A DNA stretch of 64,000 nucleotides from Tolypeutes matacus (Eukaryota > Chordata > Mammalia > Cingulata > Chlamyphoridae): NCBI GenBank assembly GCA_026826555.1, contig JAKSZT010054581.1, positions 2,541,434 through 2,605,433 of the forward strand, in the 5' to 3' direction. Shown here one piece after another: positions 35,338 through 46,390 of the stretch (its first letter is position 1; each line of letters opens with the position of its first letter). A program made the translations under genes and the position numbers. The notes beneath the pieces were generated by a model that ran no database searches, had not been told where the DNA came from, and worked only from the letters and a program-made list of their open reading frames with translations.

Positions 35338-36110
35338 ATATTGGCACATAGATATTTATGACTGCTACTTCTTGGTGCATTGTGCCTTATATATATATAG
35401 TGGCCTTCTTCATCTCATAACTTTTTTTCATTTAAAGTCTGTTCTGTCCGATATTAGTATAGATACCTCTTTTTTTTGGTGATAGTTTGCATGGAATATC
35501 TTTTACCAAGATTTCACTTTCAGTCTATTTGTATCCCTGGATCTAAAGTGAATCTCTTGTAAACAGCATAGTAAATGGCTCATTCTTTGTATGGTTTGTA
35601 ATTTTTGCTTATGTCCAGGCATTTTATTATGATGATGAGTTTTCTCTGATGCTCAATTTCTCTCTCTTGCTTAGGGATTTATTGGTGGGAGGTTGTGAAT
35701 TACTGTCAGGTTTTGATTCTTGGTTCAACTTGTTCTTTAGGATTATTCCTGTTTAGTTGCTCAAATATGAGTCATGTTCTTAGTAATGAGATGTAGTCCC
35801 ATTTCCAGTGGCCTTGGGGAGGGAGGCTGTTAAGGCCTGAAAAAGCCTCTCATTTATTTACTTTTAATTTCCTTGAATGCACTACCAACATATCATGCAC
35901 TTTGGCAGCCCTCTCAATTCAATCCCAGACAGAATGTGTTTGAGAGTTTTCCCAGCAAGATTCTATTCATTTTACCCTCTGTCTTCTTGGTGGTGTCCAG
36001 CCTTCTTCCTGTGCCTAGAACTTTTTTTTCCCATTTTTCTGCCTATCCTGGGAGAAAAGTGAGTCTTGCATCTCTCTAATTCTCCATCTTCCCAGAAGTT
36101 CTACAAAGGG
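34991..36110. mobile_element. L1 endonuclease fragments in opposite orientations
   Basis: About 35030-35235 matches the plus strand of the L1 endonuclease ('acaataatagttggaggcttaaacacacc' for the GDFN region; then a FFSISHGLFPRIN-like segment). From about 35240 the text flips to the minus strand of the same domain ('agagtttgcctcatgtattttgggacaccctgactgggtgca'). It continues with decayed minus-strand L1 text to about 35600. Sequence beyond 35600 is uncertain. The arrangement indicates a local inversion or two separate insertions. Confidence 0.5.
35298..35341 (+). repeat. (AAAT)n microsatellite
   Basis: About eleven tandem AAAT units interrupt the minus-strand L1 endonuclease segment. Confidence 0.9.
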
Positions 36111-36149
36111 TAGTACTAGCCTTGTAATTTTGAATTATAGGAGCTTTTT

Positions 36150-37320
36150 TGTAATAAGCTTTATTTTTAGGAAAGTTTTAGATTTACTTTTACAGAAAAA
36201 TTACACCAACTATATAGGGAATTCTCATATAAACAACCCACACTCTCGCACACACACAGTTTCTACTATTATTAACATCTTAAATTAGTGTGGTACTTTT
36301 GTTACACTTGATGAACCAATATTGAAACATTGCTACTATCCAAAGCTATTGTTTATATTATGGTATACACTTTTTGATGAATAGTTGCATAGGCCTTGAT
36401 AATACATGTCACATGTCCATCATTACAGTAGCCTACAGAAAAATATCAGAAACACAAATATTTTTACAACCGATTCATACCTCCTGCTCCCTACTGAACC
36501 CCTGGGAACCAGTTTTTTTATACCAATGTTACAAATTCTTTCATTAATATGAGATAGTAACCTTAATAACTGTAAATCTCTTTGGTCTGTAGTTACACTT
36601 TTCCTTAATGTTTGTTCACTCTTCAATCTTGAGGAACTTGGGAATGTCCATTCTGAATTCTTGAGGCTGAGAGGGGACTGAGATATTATGGGGCAGATGT
36701 AAAGAATTGTTTTGCTTGTAGTTGTAGATATTCCTTTTTTGTGTGTGATAGGACTTGTTCATCATCATCATTTTGGTGGTTGTCCAGGGCAAGAGAGAAG
36801 AACTGGAGAGTAGGAGTTTGCCACCACTCTGCTGGGATTCAGGGCTCAACTGGCATATGAATAATCCAAAAGATTTAAGCTCTGAGAGATATATTTAATG
36901 GATACATTGGGAAATATAGGTTCAAATAAAAAGAGTAGAAGAAGCATGATTAGGGGAATTATAAGTGATTATATCTATGTTATATTTGGGAAATAGATTA
37001 TCATATATTCCCAAATAAAGTCTACTGAAGGGTTGTTGATTTCATGAGTTAGTTTGACTTTCCTCTGCTTCTAGACATCCCTAGAAGCCTCAGGAGCACT
37101 CTTGATTACTTTGGCTGCTAGCAAAATCTGTCTTAGACCTGCATAATATAACCTCCAGAATGACCTCCTGACTCATTTTGAAATCTTTAGACCATAAAAA
37201 CTTATTTTTTATTGTATGTTTCCCTATTTGGCCAAAGTCTTTCCCAAATATATCACTGATTAAGGCTTGGTAAAAATCCTTCAGTACCAGGGAGTTTTGT
37301 CTCCAGCAATCATGTATCAT
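36150..37320 (-). mobile_element. diverged L1 3'UTR copy
   Basis: It is colinear with the minus-strand copy at 42800-43960 but older. Shared landmarks are 'tttacagaaaaattac', 'attagtgtggtac.tttgttacacttgatgaac', 'ggttgtccagggcaagagagaagaactggagagtaggagttt', 'gattcagggc.caactgg', 'ggttcaaataaaaagagt', and 'cctccagaatgacctcctgactcattttgaaatcttta.accataaaaact'. No coding sequence. Confidence 0.65.
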
Positions 37321-40211
37321 ATTAGAGGGAAAGTAGTGTGTTTATTTGCTGAATTTGACAATAAAAAAAGGCCATATTTGAGTAACAAAGAGGTTTTCAG
37401 GAAGTAACTCTTAGGCATTAATTATAATTTGGCTGTTTCATTTTTTATAGAAATAAAGTTCATATGTTCAAGCCTTAATATCAAGGGCTTGCATATAGGC
37501 TTCTTTTATTTTCCTTAGGTGTGGGTTATATATTCCAGAGATTTTTGCCATTTTATTTGAGAAATTGGGAGGGCTTCCCAAAGATGGAAGTTTAATATTT
37601 TGTTAGCTATTTTGTAGGCTTCTATGTATTGAGAAAACCTAGCTCTGGCAACACAAACCCATTCATATCCCATAGAAATATGTTTAATGTGCATTTTCCC
37701 TATATATCACTCCACTTTAGCACCGTGTACTAGTGATAGTACTTTGTTATAGATCCTGAAATAACATTCTATTTGTATTATTAACTACAGTCCTTAACCA
37801 AGCTAGAATTCACTGAGTTATACAGAATTCCATTTTATCCATTAGCTTTCATTCTAGCCTCATGAGTGTGTCAAACTTTCCTTTCAAGCACAATCACATT
37901 AACATTTCAGTGCTGTTAATTACAGTCATGTTGTTGTGCCTCCATAACCAATGTCCATTTTCAAACTGTTACATTCAACCTAATAGAGTAAATTCTGCCC
38001 ACATTATACATCAGCTCATAAATCTCTACTCCCCTTCTCTCTCCTGGTGACCTATCTTCCAGACTCTATCTTCATATGTCTGCTCACTATCCTTTGTTAG
38101 CAGTGAGATCATGCAAATTTGTCCTTTTTAGTTTGGCTTATTTCACTCAACAGAAAGCTCTCAAGATTCATCCATGTTTGTCACATGTGTCAAAACTTCA
38201 TTCCTTCTTACAGCTGAATAATATTCCATCTTATATATACACTACATTTTGTTTATCCTTTCATCTATTCATGGACACCTGGGTTGCTTCCATTTTATGG
38301 CAATTGTGAATAATGTCGCTATGAACATTGGTGTGCCTATAACTATTTGTATACCTGCTTCAATTCTTCTAAGTATATATCTAGTAGTGGAAGTGCCAGA
38401 ACTTCCTGAGGAACCATCAAAATGCCCTCGACAGTGGTTGCGCAATTCTATGTTACCACCAGCAATGACTGAGTGTTATTTCTCCACATCCTCTCAAATA
38501 CTTGTAGTTTTATGGTTTTTTTAATAGCAGCCTGTCTAGTAGATGACAGATAATATCTCATTGTAAATTTGATTTGCATTTCCTTAATAACTGGTGATGT
38601 TGAGCATCTTTTCATGTGCTTTTTAGCCATCCATGTTTCCTCTATAGAAAAGTTTCTAGACGCTTATTGGATATGTGTTTCCCAAATATTTTCTCCCATT
38701 GAATAGGCTGCCTTTTAACTTTCTTGACAGACTCCTTTGAAACACAAAAGTTTTTAATTTTGAGGAGTTCCCATTTATAAATATTTCTTTCATTGCTTGC
38801 ACCTTAGGTTTAATGTTCATGAAACCATTGCCTACCACAAGGTCATCTAGATGCTTCTTACATTATCTTCTAGGAACTTTAGGGCCATACCTATTATATT
38901 TAGGTGTTTGATCCAGCTTGAGTTAATATTTTTATAGGGTGTGATATAGGGATCCTCTTTCATTCTTTGGATATGGATATCCAGTTCTACCAGGACCACT
39001 TGTTAAAGAGACTATTCTATCCAAAATGAGCAGACATGGCAGCCTTGTTGAATATCAGTTGGCCATAGTTGTGTGGTTTTATTTCTGATCTCTAACTATT
39101 TGGCTCTATTGATCAATATTTCTCTCCTTGTGCCAATACCATGTAGTTTTGACAACTGTAGCTCTGTGGAATATTGTAAAGTTTGGTATTGTGAGGCCTC
39201 CAACTTCATTTTTCTTTTTCAAGATGTTTTTGGCTATTGGGGGCCCCTTACACTTCCAAATAAATTGGATAATTGGCTTTTCTATTTTTGTAAAAATGCT
39301 GTTGGAATTTTATTCGGATTGCATGGGGTCTGTAAATCAATTTAGATAGAATTGGCATCTTAATGATGCTGATTGTTGTATATTGTTATTATATCCTGCC
39401 ACTTTATTCAACACATTTATCATCTATAGTAGGTTTTGTAGATTTTTTTCAGGACTTTCTATATATAAGATCTTGTCACTTGCAAATAGTGAAAATTTTA
39501 CTTCTTCCTTTTCAATTTGGAAACTTTTTTTTTCTTTTTCTTGCCTAAGTGCTCTAACAAGAATTTTAAACCCAGTGTTGAATAAAAATGGTGAAATTGG
39601 ACATACTTGTCTTGTTGCAGATCTTAGAGGAAAGTCTTTAGCCTTTCATCTTTAAGTATGATGTTAGCTGTGGGTTTTTCATAAATGCCCTTTATCATGT
39701 TGAATAAGTTGTCTTATGTTCCTATCATTCAAAGTGTTTTTATCAAGAAATGATTCCGCATTTTGTCAAATACTTTTTCTGAGTAGATAGAGATGATAGG
39801 CAGTTTTCTCTTTTGGTCTGTTAATGTGGTATATTAAACTAATTGATTTTCTTATTTTGAAACATCCTTGAATATCTTGGATAACACCTACTTGATCATT
39901 TGATGTGTTGTTGGATTCAATTTGAAAGAATTTCTGCATCTAAGTTCATAGAGAAATTGGTCTGTAATTTTCTTTTATTTTTAGTAGTGTCTTTATGTGG
40001 TATTAGACTGATTTTGGCCTCATAGAAAGAATTAGGCAATATTTCCTCCTCTTCAATTTTCTGGAAGAGTTTGCAAAGGATAGGTGTTAGTTCTTTTCAG
40101 AATAATTGATAGAATTCTCCTGTGAAGCCATCTAGTCCTGGAATTCTTTTTTTTTAAGGGTTTTGTTGACTGATTTAATCTCATTACTTTTGATTGTTCT
40201 GTTAAGTTCTT

Positions 40212-40221
40212 CTATTTCTTC
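40212..40221 (+). repeat. target-site duplication of SINE, left
   Basis: CTATTTCTTC is repeated at 40408-40417, directly after the SINE head. Confidence 0.75.
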
Positions 40222-40407
40222 CTCTTTTTTTTTTTTTAAGATTTTATTTATTTATTCATTTATCCCCCCCTTGCTGCTTGTGCTCGCCGGGTCAGCCAAC
40301 CATGCCGTGCGGGCGGGCCTGCCCTCACCAGGAGGCCCCGGGAACCGAACCCGGGGCCTCCCATATGGTAAATGGGAGCCCCACTGATTGAGCCACAGCC
40401 GCTTCCC
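40222..40407 (-). mobile_element. monomeric DAS-type tRNA-derived SINE
   Basis: On the minus strand it starts GGGAAGCGGCTGTGGCTCAA (40407 leftward). An A box TGGCTCAATCAGTGGGG and a B box GGGTTCGGTTCCC follow, then a GC-rich body and a tail ending AAATAAAATCTT plus a short A run. It has internal RNA polymerase III promoter boxes. It is nearly identical to the copy at 51222-51414, so the family is young. It is flanked by a 10-bp target-site duplication and inserted in an L1 ORF2. Confidence 0.85.
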
Positions 40408-40417
40408 CTATTTCTTC
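40408..40417 (+). repeat. target-site duplication of SINE, right
   Basis: CTATTTCTTC, identical to 40212-40221. Confidence 0.75.
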
Positions 40418-41207
40418 TTACAACAGTAGAGGTTATTCATGTGTTTCTAGAAATTCACTCATTTAATCTAAATTGTCCTACTTGTTTACATATACTTTTT
40501 CAGAGTATGCTCTAATGATATTCCTTATTTCTGTGTGGTCAGTGGTGATATATTCTCTCTCATTTGTGATTTTATTTATTTGCATCTCCTTTCTTATTTG
40601 TTAGTCTTGCTAAGAGTTTGTCAATTTTATTATTCTCAAAATAAACTCTTATTTGATTCAATTCTATTTTTTGTTATTTATTTCCTTATGCTTTCTTTGG
40701 GATTAGACTCCTGTTCTTCTAGTTCTTCCAGATGTGAAGTCACATTTTTATTTTAGCTCTCTCTTTTCAATGTAAGCATTTAAGGTCATAAGTCTCCCTC
40801 TCAGCACTGCCTTCACTGCATCCCATGTTTTAATATGTTGTGTTCTCATTTTCATTTGCTCTGAGATATTTATAGATTTCTTTTGCAATTTCATCTTTGA
40901 CCCAGTGAATGTTAAGGAGTGTGCTGTTTAACTCTCATTTTATGGTTGTGAATTTTCCAGTTCTCCACACATTATAGATTTTCAGCTTCATTCCATTGTA
41001 GCCAGAGATAGCGCTTTGTATCATTTCAATCTTTCTAAATGTGTTGAGAATTGTTCTATGGCCTAACATGTGGTATCTCCTGGAGAATGATTCATGAGCA
41101 CTTGAAAAGAATATATAGCTTGCTGTTTTTTGATGTAATGTTCTGTATATTTCCACTGGTCCTAGTACCTGTAATGTATTATTCAAGATCTCTCTTTTCA
41201 TATTTAA

Positions 41208-41420
41208 CTGAAAAAAAAAAGAGCAAAAATATGTGAGAGAGAAAAAGAAAAATATACATAAAAATTTAAAAATGAAAATAAAAATTAAAACCATATATAA
41301 ACATAAAATGAAAAGGAAAACAAATAGGAAATGAAAAAATAAATGAAGATAAAAAATAAAAAGGAAGAAAGGGAAAAAGTATGAGGAGAAGGGAAAGAAG
41401 AAGAACAACAAAAGTAAAAA
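41208..41420 (+). repeat. A-rich low-complexity sequence
   Basis: About 200 bases are made of A with scattered G and T, with words like AAAAATAAAATG and GAAGAAC. It borders the truncated end of a minus-strand L1. Confidence 0.7.
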
Positions 41421-41539
41421 GATGTCCTCCTTCTCAGGTCACAGACTTTTGGCTGGGATTTTCCCTGTCAGCTGTCCTTGTCTAACAATAAATCACTCCA
41501 CAGTTCATCTCTCCATATGAACCTGGATGAGGAGTTAAG

Positions 41540-41547
41540 GAAGAGGA

Positions 41548-41606
<59 letters not shown>

Positions 41607-42130
41607 GAAGGAAGGAAGGAAGGAAGGAAGGAAGGAAGGAAGGAAGGAAGNNNNNNNNNNNNNNNNNNNNNNNNNNNNNNNNNNNNNNNNNNNNNNNNNN
41701 NNNNNNNNNNNNNNNNNNNNNNNNNNNNNNNNNNNNNNNNNNNNNNNNNNNNNNNNNNNNNNNNNNNNNNNNNNNNNNNNNNNNNNNNNNNNNNNNNNNN
41801 NNNNNNNNNNNNNNNNNNNNNNNNNNNNNNNNNNNNNNNNNNNNNNNNNNNNNNNNNNNNNNNNNNNNNNNNNNNNNNNNNNNNNNNNNNNNNNNNNNNN
41901 NNNNNNNNNNNNNNNNNNNNNNNNNNNNNNNNNNNNNNNNNNNNNNNNNNNNNNNNNNNNNNNNNNNNNNNNNNNNNNNNNNNNNNNNNNNNNNNNNNNN
42001 NNNNNNNNNNNNNNNNNNNNNNNNNNNNNNNNNNNNNNNNNNNNNNNNNNNNNNNNNNNNNNNNNNNNNNNNNNNNNNNNNNNNNNNNNNNNNNNNNNNN
42101 NNNNNNNNNNNNNNNNNNNNNNNNNNNNGA

Positions 42131-42174
<44 letters not shown>

Positions 42175-42228
42175 AGGAAAGAAAGAAAGAGAGAGAAAGA
42201 AAAGAAAAAAGAAAAAAAGAAAAAGTGG
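41540..42228 (+). repeat. (GAAA)n/(GGAA)n microsatellite containing an assembly gap
   Basis: GAAA repeats run to about 41605, GGAA repeats run to 41650, then there is a block of N, then GAAA resumes from 42129 to about 42200. An open frame across this region is an artefact of the repeat and the Ns. Confidence 0.95.
41651..42128. other. assembly gap, 478 N
   Basis: The run of N sits wholly inside the microsatellite. Its stated length may be an estimate. Confidence 0.99.
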
Positions 42229-42799
42229 ATTTTTCCTCTCAGGTCACCAGTGACCAGCTAGGAACCTTCTAATCAGTGCCATGCCTGCCAATCACCTCTT
42301 GGCTCACCTTTCTTCAGGTACCTGGGAGAGGAAAGGAGAAATGATAAAAGAAAAGAGAAGAGAAAAAAGAAGAGAAAAGAAAAACCCAAAACAGGGCCTT
42401 CTTCTCGGGCCACCTGTGACTGGCTAGTCTTCTCCTCATGGATTGTCTGTGTCCATCAATCAATCACCTTGTGGCCCACTTCTCTGCAGGTATGAGAGTG
42501 AGGAAAAGGAGGAAAAAATAAACAAATAATTGGGCCAATATCTCAAGCCTTTGGCATCTGGCTAGGTCATTCCTTTGTTGTCCAGATCTCCCCACTGCTG
42601 GCCACTCCTCCACTGCTCATCTGGACACTGCTATACTGCCATAATCACCCTGATTCCCAGCTTTCCCTTGGTGCTTGGCTGGGACCCCTCTCCAGTTGCC
42701 CTGTCCAATTGCCCCCATGGCACTGGAGCTTCCCCTATGCCTTGTAAATCTCCCTGCCTTCTGGCAGCTTCCTTACCCCATCTTCTGGGATAGAAGTTT

Positions 42800-43960
42800 T
42801 TTAAACATATATTTTTTACTTTTTAAAAAAATCCTTAGATTACATAAATGTTAAATAAAAAATATATGGGATTCCCATATGCCCACTTCCTACCCCTCCC
42901 ACATTTTCCCTGATTAACTAAATGGTTCATTAATGTGGTACATTTGTTACAATTGATGAACACATTTTGGAGCATTATCACTAAGCATAGATTTTAGTTT
43001 ACATTGTAGTTTACACTCTCACCCACAAAATTTTGTAAGTTATGGCAAGATATATAATGGCCTGTATCTGTTCTTGCAATGCCATTCAGGACAATTCCTA
43101 AGTCCTGATGATGCCCCAGGTTACACCTGTTTTTCCCTCCTTCTCCCCTCAGAATTTCCAGTGCGCACTGCCTGGAAATTATAGAAATTATAAAATTTAT
43201 AAAATTATAAAATTTCTTCCATTACTAGAATCACAATAAGTCTATAGTAGAATATCTGTAAATTTACTTTAGTCTATAGTTCATTCCCCAATCCTAAGGA
43301 TCCTGGGATGGTGATATCCATTCCACCTCTAATTGAGAGGGGGCATATATCCCACAGGGCAGATGGATGGGACTATCTTGCTTACAGTTGTAGACTCTCT
43401 TAGTTCCTTGCAATGGCTATTGTCTATCATCTCCTTGTTAGTTGTCCTGGGTGAGTCCAGTGAACTGGAGAGTAGGTGTTGCACCTCTGTTGACATTCAG
43501 GGCCCAGCTGACACATGAATGGGCCAGAGATTTAGTTTCTTGGACATACACTAATCAACTCTATTACTAATTATATGTTCAAATAAAAGGGTCAGAGAAG
43601 CCATGTTTAAGGAAACCACAACTGAGTCCAACTCTGTCACACTGGGGAACATAAATTCCAAAGTAGAGCCCACACTCAAGGCACAAAACTCCTGAGCTAT
43701 CTGCCCTGACTATAGTGTCTGGATGTCTCCAGAGACCTCAGGACCCCCGTTAATTGAGGTAGTATTTACTTTTGCAATCAATGTTTATAAGCATAACCTC
43801 TGGAATGAACTCCAGACTCACTTTGAAGTCTCTTAGCCATAAAAACTCACTTGTATTTATATTTCCCCCCTTTTGATCAAGGTATCTCTCCAGTTGCATT
43901 TCTAGTTGGTGCCTAAGCATAATCTTAATGCTAAACATATCCCAAACCTTGTCTTTAATG
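42800..43960 (-). mobile_element. L1 3'UTR copy
   Basis: It is colinear, reversed, with 49765-51010 and 13885-15130. Landmarks are 'ttagattacataaatgttaaat.aaaa', 'tgcaatgccattcaggacaattcc', 'ccattactagaatcaca', 'ctctaattgaga', 'gttgtcctgggtgagtcca.tgaactgga', and 'actttgaagtctcttagccat'. The end nearest ORF2 merges into a degenerate telomere-like tract at 43980. Confidence 0.75.
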
Positions 43961-43979
43961 AGAAGCTTAATTTCCCCCT

Positions 43980-44510
43980 TTAAACCTAATAATGTACACT
44001 TACATTATCATCAAATATAACTTTAACTCTTATCCTAGCATACAGCCACACCTAACCCTATCTCTTAATCTAACCTTAATATTAAGTCTAAACCAAAGTA
44101 TAACTCTAACCAACCCCCTAATTCTAGTGCTAATCCTAAACCTAAAACTAATCCAAACCTCAGCCTAACCTTAAGCAGAATCTTAAACCTAACCTTAACC
44201 CTAACTAAACATAAACTTTTGCTTAAACCTAACCCTAACTGAAAGACTTATCATAATCCTAACCATAAGCAAAGCTAACACTAACTCTAAACTGAACCTT
44301 AACTGCAATGTCATTCCTATAACCAAATGTCTACACTAAACCACAAACCTATCTTTAAATCTAACTCTAATGACACCCTAAACTTATCTCTAAACCTGAT
44401 TTAGCCCAACTCTTAACAAATCCTAATCTTAACTATAATCACACTCCAACCCAAGTGCTAACATTAAACTGAATATTTACCTTAACCCTAACCCCACCTC
44501 CAAACTAAAT
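43980..44510 (+). repeat. degenerate telomere-like (CCCTAA)n tract
   Basis: Over about 520 bases the words CCTAA, CTAACC, CTAAACC and CTTAACC recur at near-hexamer spacing. They include exact double units such as CTTAACCCTAACT (about 44198) and ACCTTAACCCTAACCCC (about 44480). The plus strand shows the C-rich telomere strand. Most units carry one or two changes, so the tract is old. Confidence 0.75.
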
Positions 44511-44524
44511 TTTTTAAATTAATT

Positions 44525-45552
44525 TTAGCTACACACACTCCATACACAACAAACATATAATCTGCCTTTCCCCTCCTCCCATCCTCTGATAAACTCTAAT
44601 CTACTTTCTGCCTGAATTTGCTATTCCTACTCATTTCTAGTGAGTAACATCATACAATATTTGTCCTTTTGTGTCTTGCTTATTTCATTAAGTATACTAT
44701 TTTTAAGGTTATTCCATGGCTCAGGATGTCTCAGAACTTCTTTCTTTCTTATGGCCAAATATTCCATTGTATGTAAGTACCATATTTCATTTATCTAATC
44801 ATTTGTTGATGTGCACTTGGTTGCTTACACCTTTTTTGCTATTGCAAGCAGTGTCACTATAAACATTGGTGTACAAGTATATATTTTAGACCCTATTTTC
44901 CCTACCTTTGTGTGTATACCTAGAAGTGGGATAGTGGAATAATATATAATTCTCTATTTAATTCTTTGGAGGAACTGCCATATTGCTGCTTTCCACAGTG
45001 ATGCATCGTTTTATATTCTCAAAATGTACAAGAGTTCCAATTTTGCTACATCCTTTCTAACATGTAAAGACCTGTCATCTTCTACTTTTATTTTCATAAA
45101 TAGTAGCCATCCTAGTGGGTAAGTGGTATCTCATCATGGTTTTGATTTGCATTACTCTAATGGCCAATAATATTGAACATCTTTTCATAAATTGTCCATT
45201 TATATATCTTCTTTGGAATAATATTTTTCAAATCATTTGCTCAATTTTTAATTGGGTTATTTGTCTTTTGGTTTTTGTATTATAAATGTTATTTATAAAT
45301 TCTGGACATTAAGCCCTTACCCAGTGTAGTTTGCAACTGTTTTCTACCAATCTGTAATGTAACTTTCACTTTCTTGACAATATCATTTCATGTACAAAAG
45401 TTATTTTAGTTTGATGAAGTCTAAATAATCTATTGTTATTTTTGTTGCTTGTGCTTTTGATGTCATATCTAAGAATACACTACTAAATCCCAAGTCATGA
45501 AGATTTACTCCAATGTTATCTCAAAAGCCTTGCAAGATACTACTCCTTTCCC
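44525..45552 (-). mobile_element. old L1 fragment (ORF2 end and 3'UTR)
   Basis: Reverse-strand L1 words are clear: 'ttgtccttttgtgtcttgcttatttca', 'attccattgtatgtaa', 'tgctattgcaagcagtgtcactataaacattggtgtac', 'gtggtatctcatcatggttttgatttgcatt', 'tcaaatcatttgctcaatttttaattgggttattt'. The divergence suggests an L1M-age copy. Confidence 0.75.
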
Positions 45553-45563
45553 CACAGGCTCTT
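45553..45563 (+). repeat. target-site duplication, left
   Basis: CACAGGCTCTT recurs exactly at 45664-45674. Confidence 0.85.
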
Positions 45564-45663
45564 TTTTTTTTTTTTTTGGTGTGTTGATGACCCTTCATGG
45601 ACCATCTCTATTTTTATTTTTATTTTTTTTTTATTGTGGGTAAAAATCAAAATTTTCACAATA
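45564..45663 (-). mobile_element. 100-bp L1 insertion with probable 3' transduction
   Basis: The minus strand reads GTATTGTGAAAATTTTGATT, then TTTACCCACAATAAAA (the lineage's 3' terminus, only about 40 bases). An A-rich stretch follows, then about 35 unrelated bases ('atagagatggtccatgaagggtcatcaacacacc'), then a second terminal A run. An exact 11-bp target-site duplication flanks the whole. Two A tracts separated by unique DNA inside one duplication is the signature of read-through and co-mobilised 3' flank. It lies at the edge of an old L1. Confidence 0.8.
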
Positions 45664-45674
45664 CACAGGCTCTT
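45664..45674 (+). repeat. target-site duplication, right
   Basis: CACAGGCTCTT, identical to 45553-45563. Confidence 0.85.
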
Positions 45675-46004
45675 AACACCTTTATTTTCTTTGACAACCA
45701 ACAATTAGCTTTAAGTCACAACATATGTGATGGGCTCTAAGGGAGGAAAGGGAGTTATTCTTCAAAGGAGCTGCAGAACCTAGCCAACATATATCAGCCT
45801 CAGACAAAAGAGCATATATAGTACTGAATCCTGAGAGTCAATAATCAAGGGGTATCAGTAGGATAAGGAAGAATTTATTCGTGAGAGAGATTTCTTCCAT
45901 GATACAATAATAAACCCTGGCAAAGACACAGAGATGGCACTATCATAATGCTAGTTTGGCTCTTGGAATCTTGGAGAAAGGACCTCATCAAAATGCTCTC
46001 TTTA
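45675..46004. other. unassigned sequence upstream of the ERVL relic
   Basis: No gene seen. It may include more of the retroviral relic, but I cannot align it. Confidence 0.35.
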
Positions 46005-46390
46005 GGAAAATGATGTCATGTTAGACTAGGTGACGAAGAAGTAGTGAGTACCTTGGAGGTCTTGGTGCTACAAATGGTGGGAGGTAAATCCTGTGATGAT
46101 CAGTGAAATCGTTTTGAGTACAGTGGTTGGGCTATACTGAGACATCTCCTCCTAAATAGAGGACAATTTAGAACATTTCATGCCTTCCACTATTAACAAG
46201 GAAGTACAATACCTAGTAGACTTCTTTGAGTTTGGGAGGCAGCAATTTCCATACCTAGCAACACTGCTTCAATGCTTTTGCTAAGTAAATGTGTGGTTTT
46301 CAGTTTTGACTGAGGCCTTGTAGTAGGTCTAGGCTGTGATAAGAACAGACTTGCCACTTGGGCCTTTCTAGCAATCAAATCTATGCATCT
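46005..46390 (+). pseudogene. ERVL-type endogenous retrovirus pol relic
   Basis: Pol of a live retrovirus encodes reverse transcriptase and RNase H. The text here follows the ERVL pol order: a worn remnant of the catalytic-loop region at about 46010-46030, then 'gtgacgaagaagtagtgagtac' (46031-46052), 'gtgggaggtaaatcctg', 'catctcctcctaaatagaggac', and 'ttgggaggcagcaatttccatacc' (about 46235). A segment rich in leucine and alanine codons before the RNase H region follows, to about 46370. Frames are broken by stops and frameshifts. No LTRs or other retroviral genes were recognised nearby. The family name is from memory of the consensus. Confidence 0.6.

Larger units (their letters stand above)
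37690..41207 (-). mobile_element. L1 with 3'UTR and most of ORF2
   Basis: Reading leftward from 41207, the endonuclease appears as GPVEIYRTLHQKTASYIFFSS (about 41080-41180), then ORF2 with broken frames down to the C-terminal region near 38200-38600. A 3'UTR follows to about 37690. A young SINE is nested at 40222-40407. An FVF-type LFT(I)AT region is visible as 'gcaattgtgaataatgtcgctatgaacat' (38300). The 5' edge at 41207 is a truncation within the endonuclease, the common fate of L1 copies. Confidence 0.7.
41421..42545 (+). repeat. minisatellite of about 150-bp units with purine tails
   Basis: At least three units align, starting near 41422, 42229 and 42390. Shared parts are 'cttctcaggtcac', 'ctggctag' or 'ttggctggg', a 'tgtcc.tcaatcaatcacc'-like core, 'ttctctgcaggtacctgg', and then a purine-rich GA tail. 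The purine tail of the first unit has expanded into the microsatellite and assembly gap. A fourth partial unit may start at 42540. Confidence 0.6.

Noticed and set aside
40330..40407. tRNA gene candidate
   Set aside because: The A and B boxes belong to a SINE with tail and target-site duplication, not a folded tRNA gene.
41478..42272. 264-codon open frame
   Set aside because: It spans the microsatellite and 478 Ns. The frame exists only because GAAA and GGAA repeats lack stops and Ns were read as X.
46005..46390. Functional reverse transcriptase gene
   Set aside because: The active-site text is eroded and frames are broken; it is a relic.
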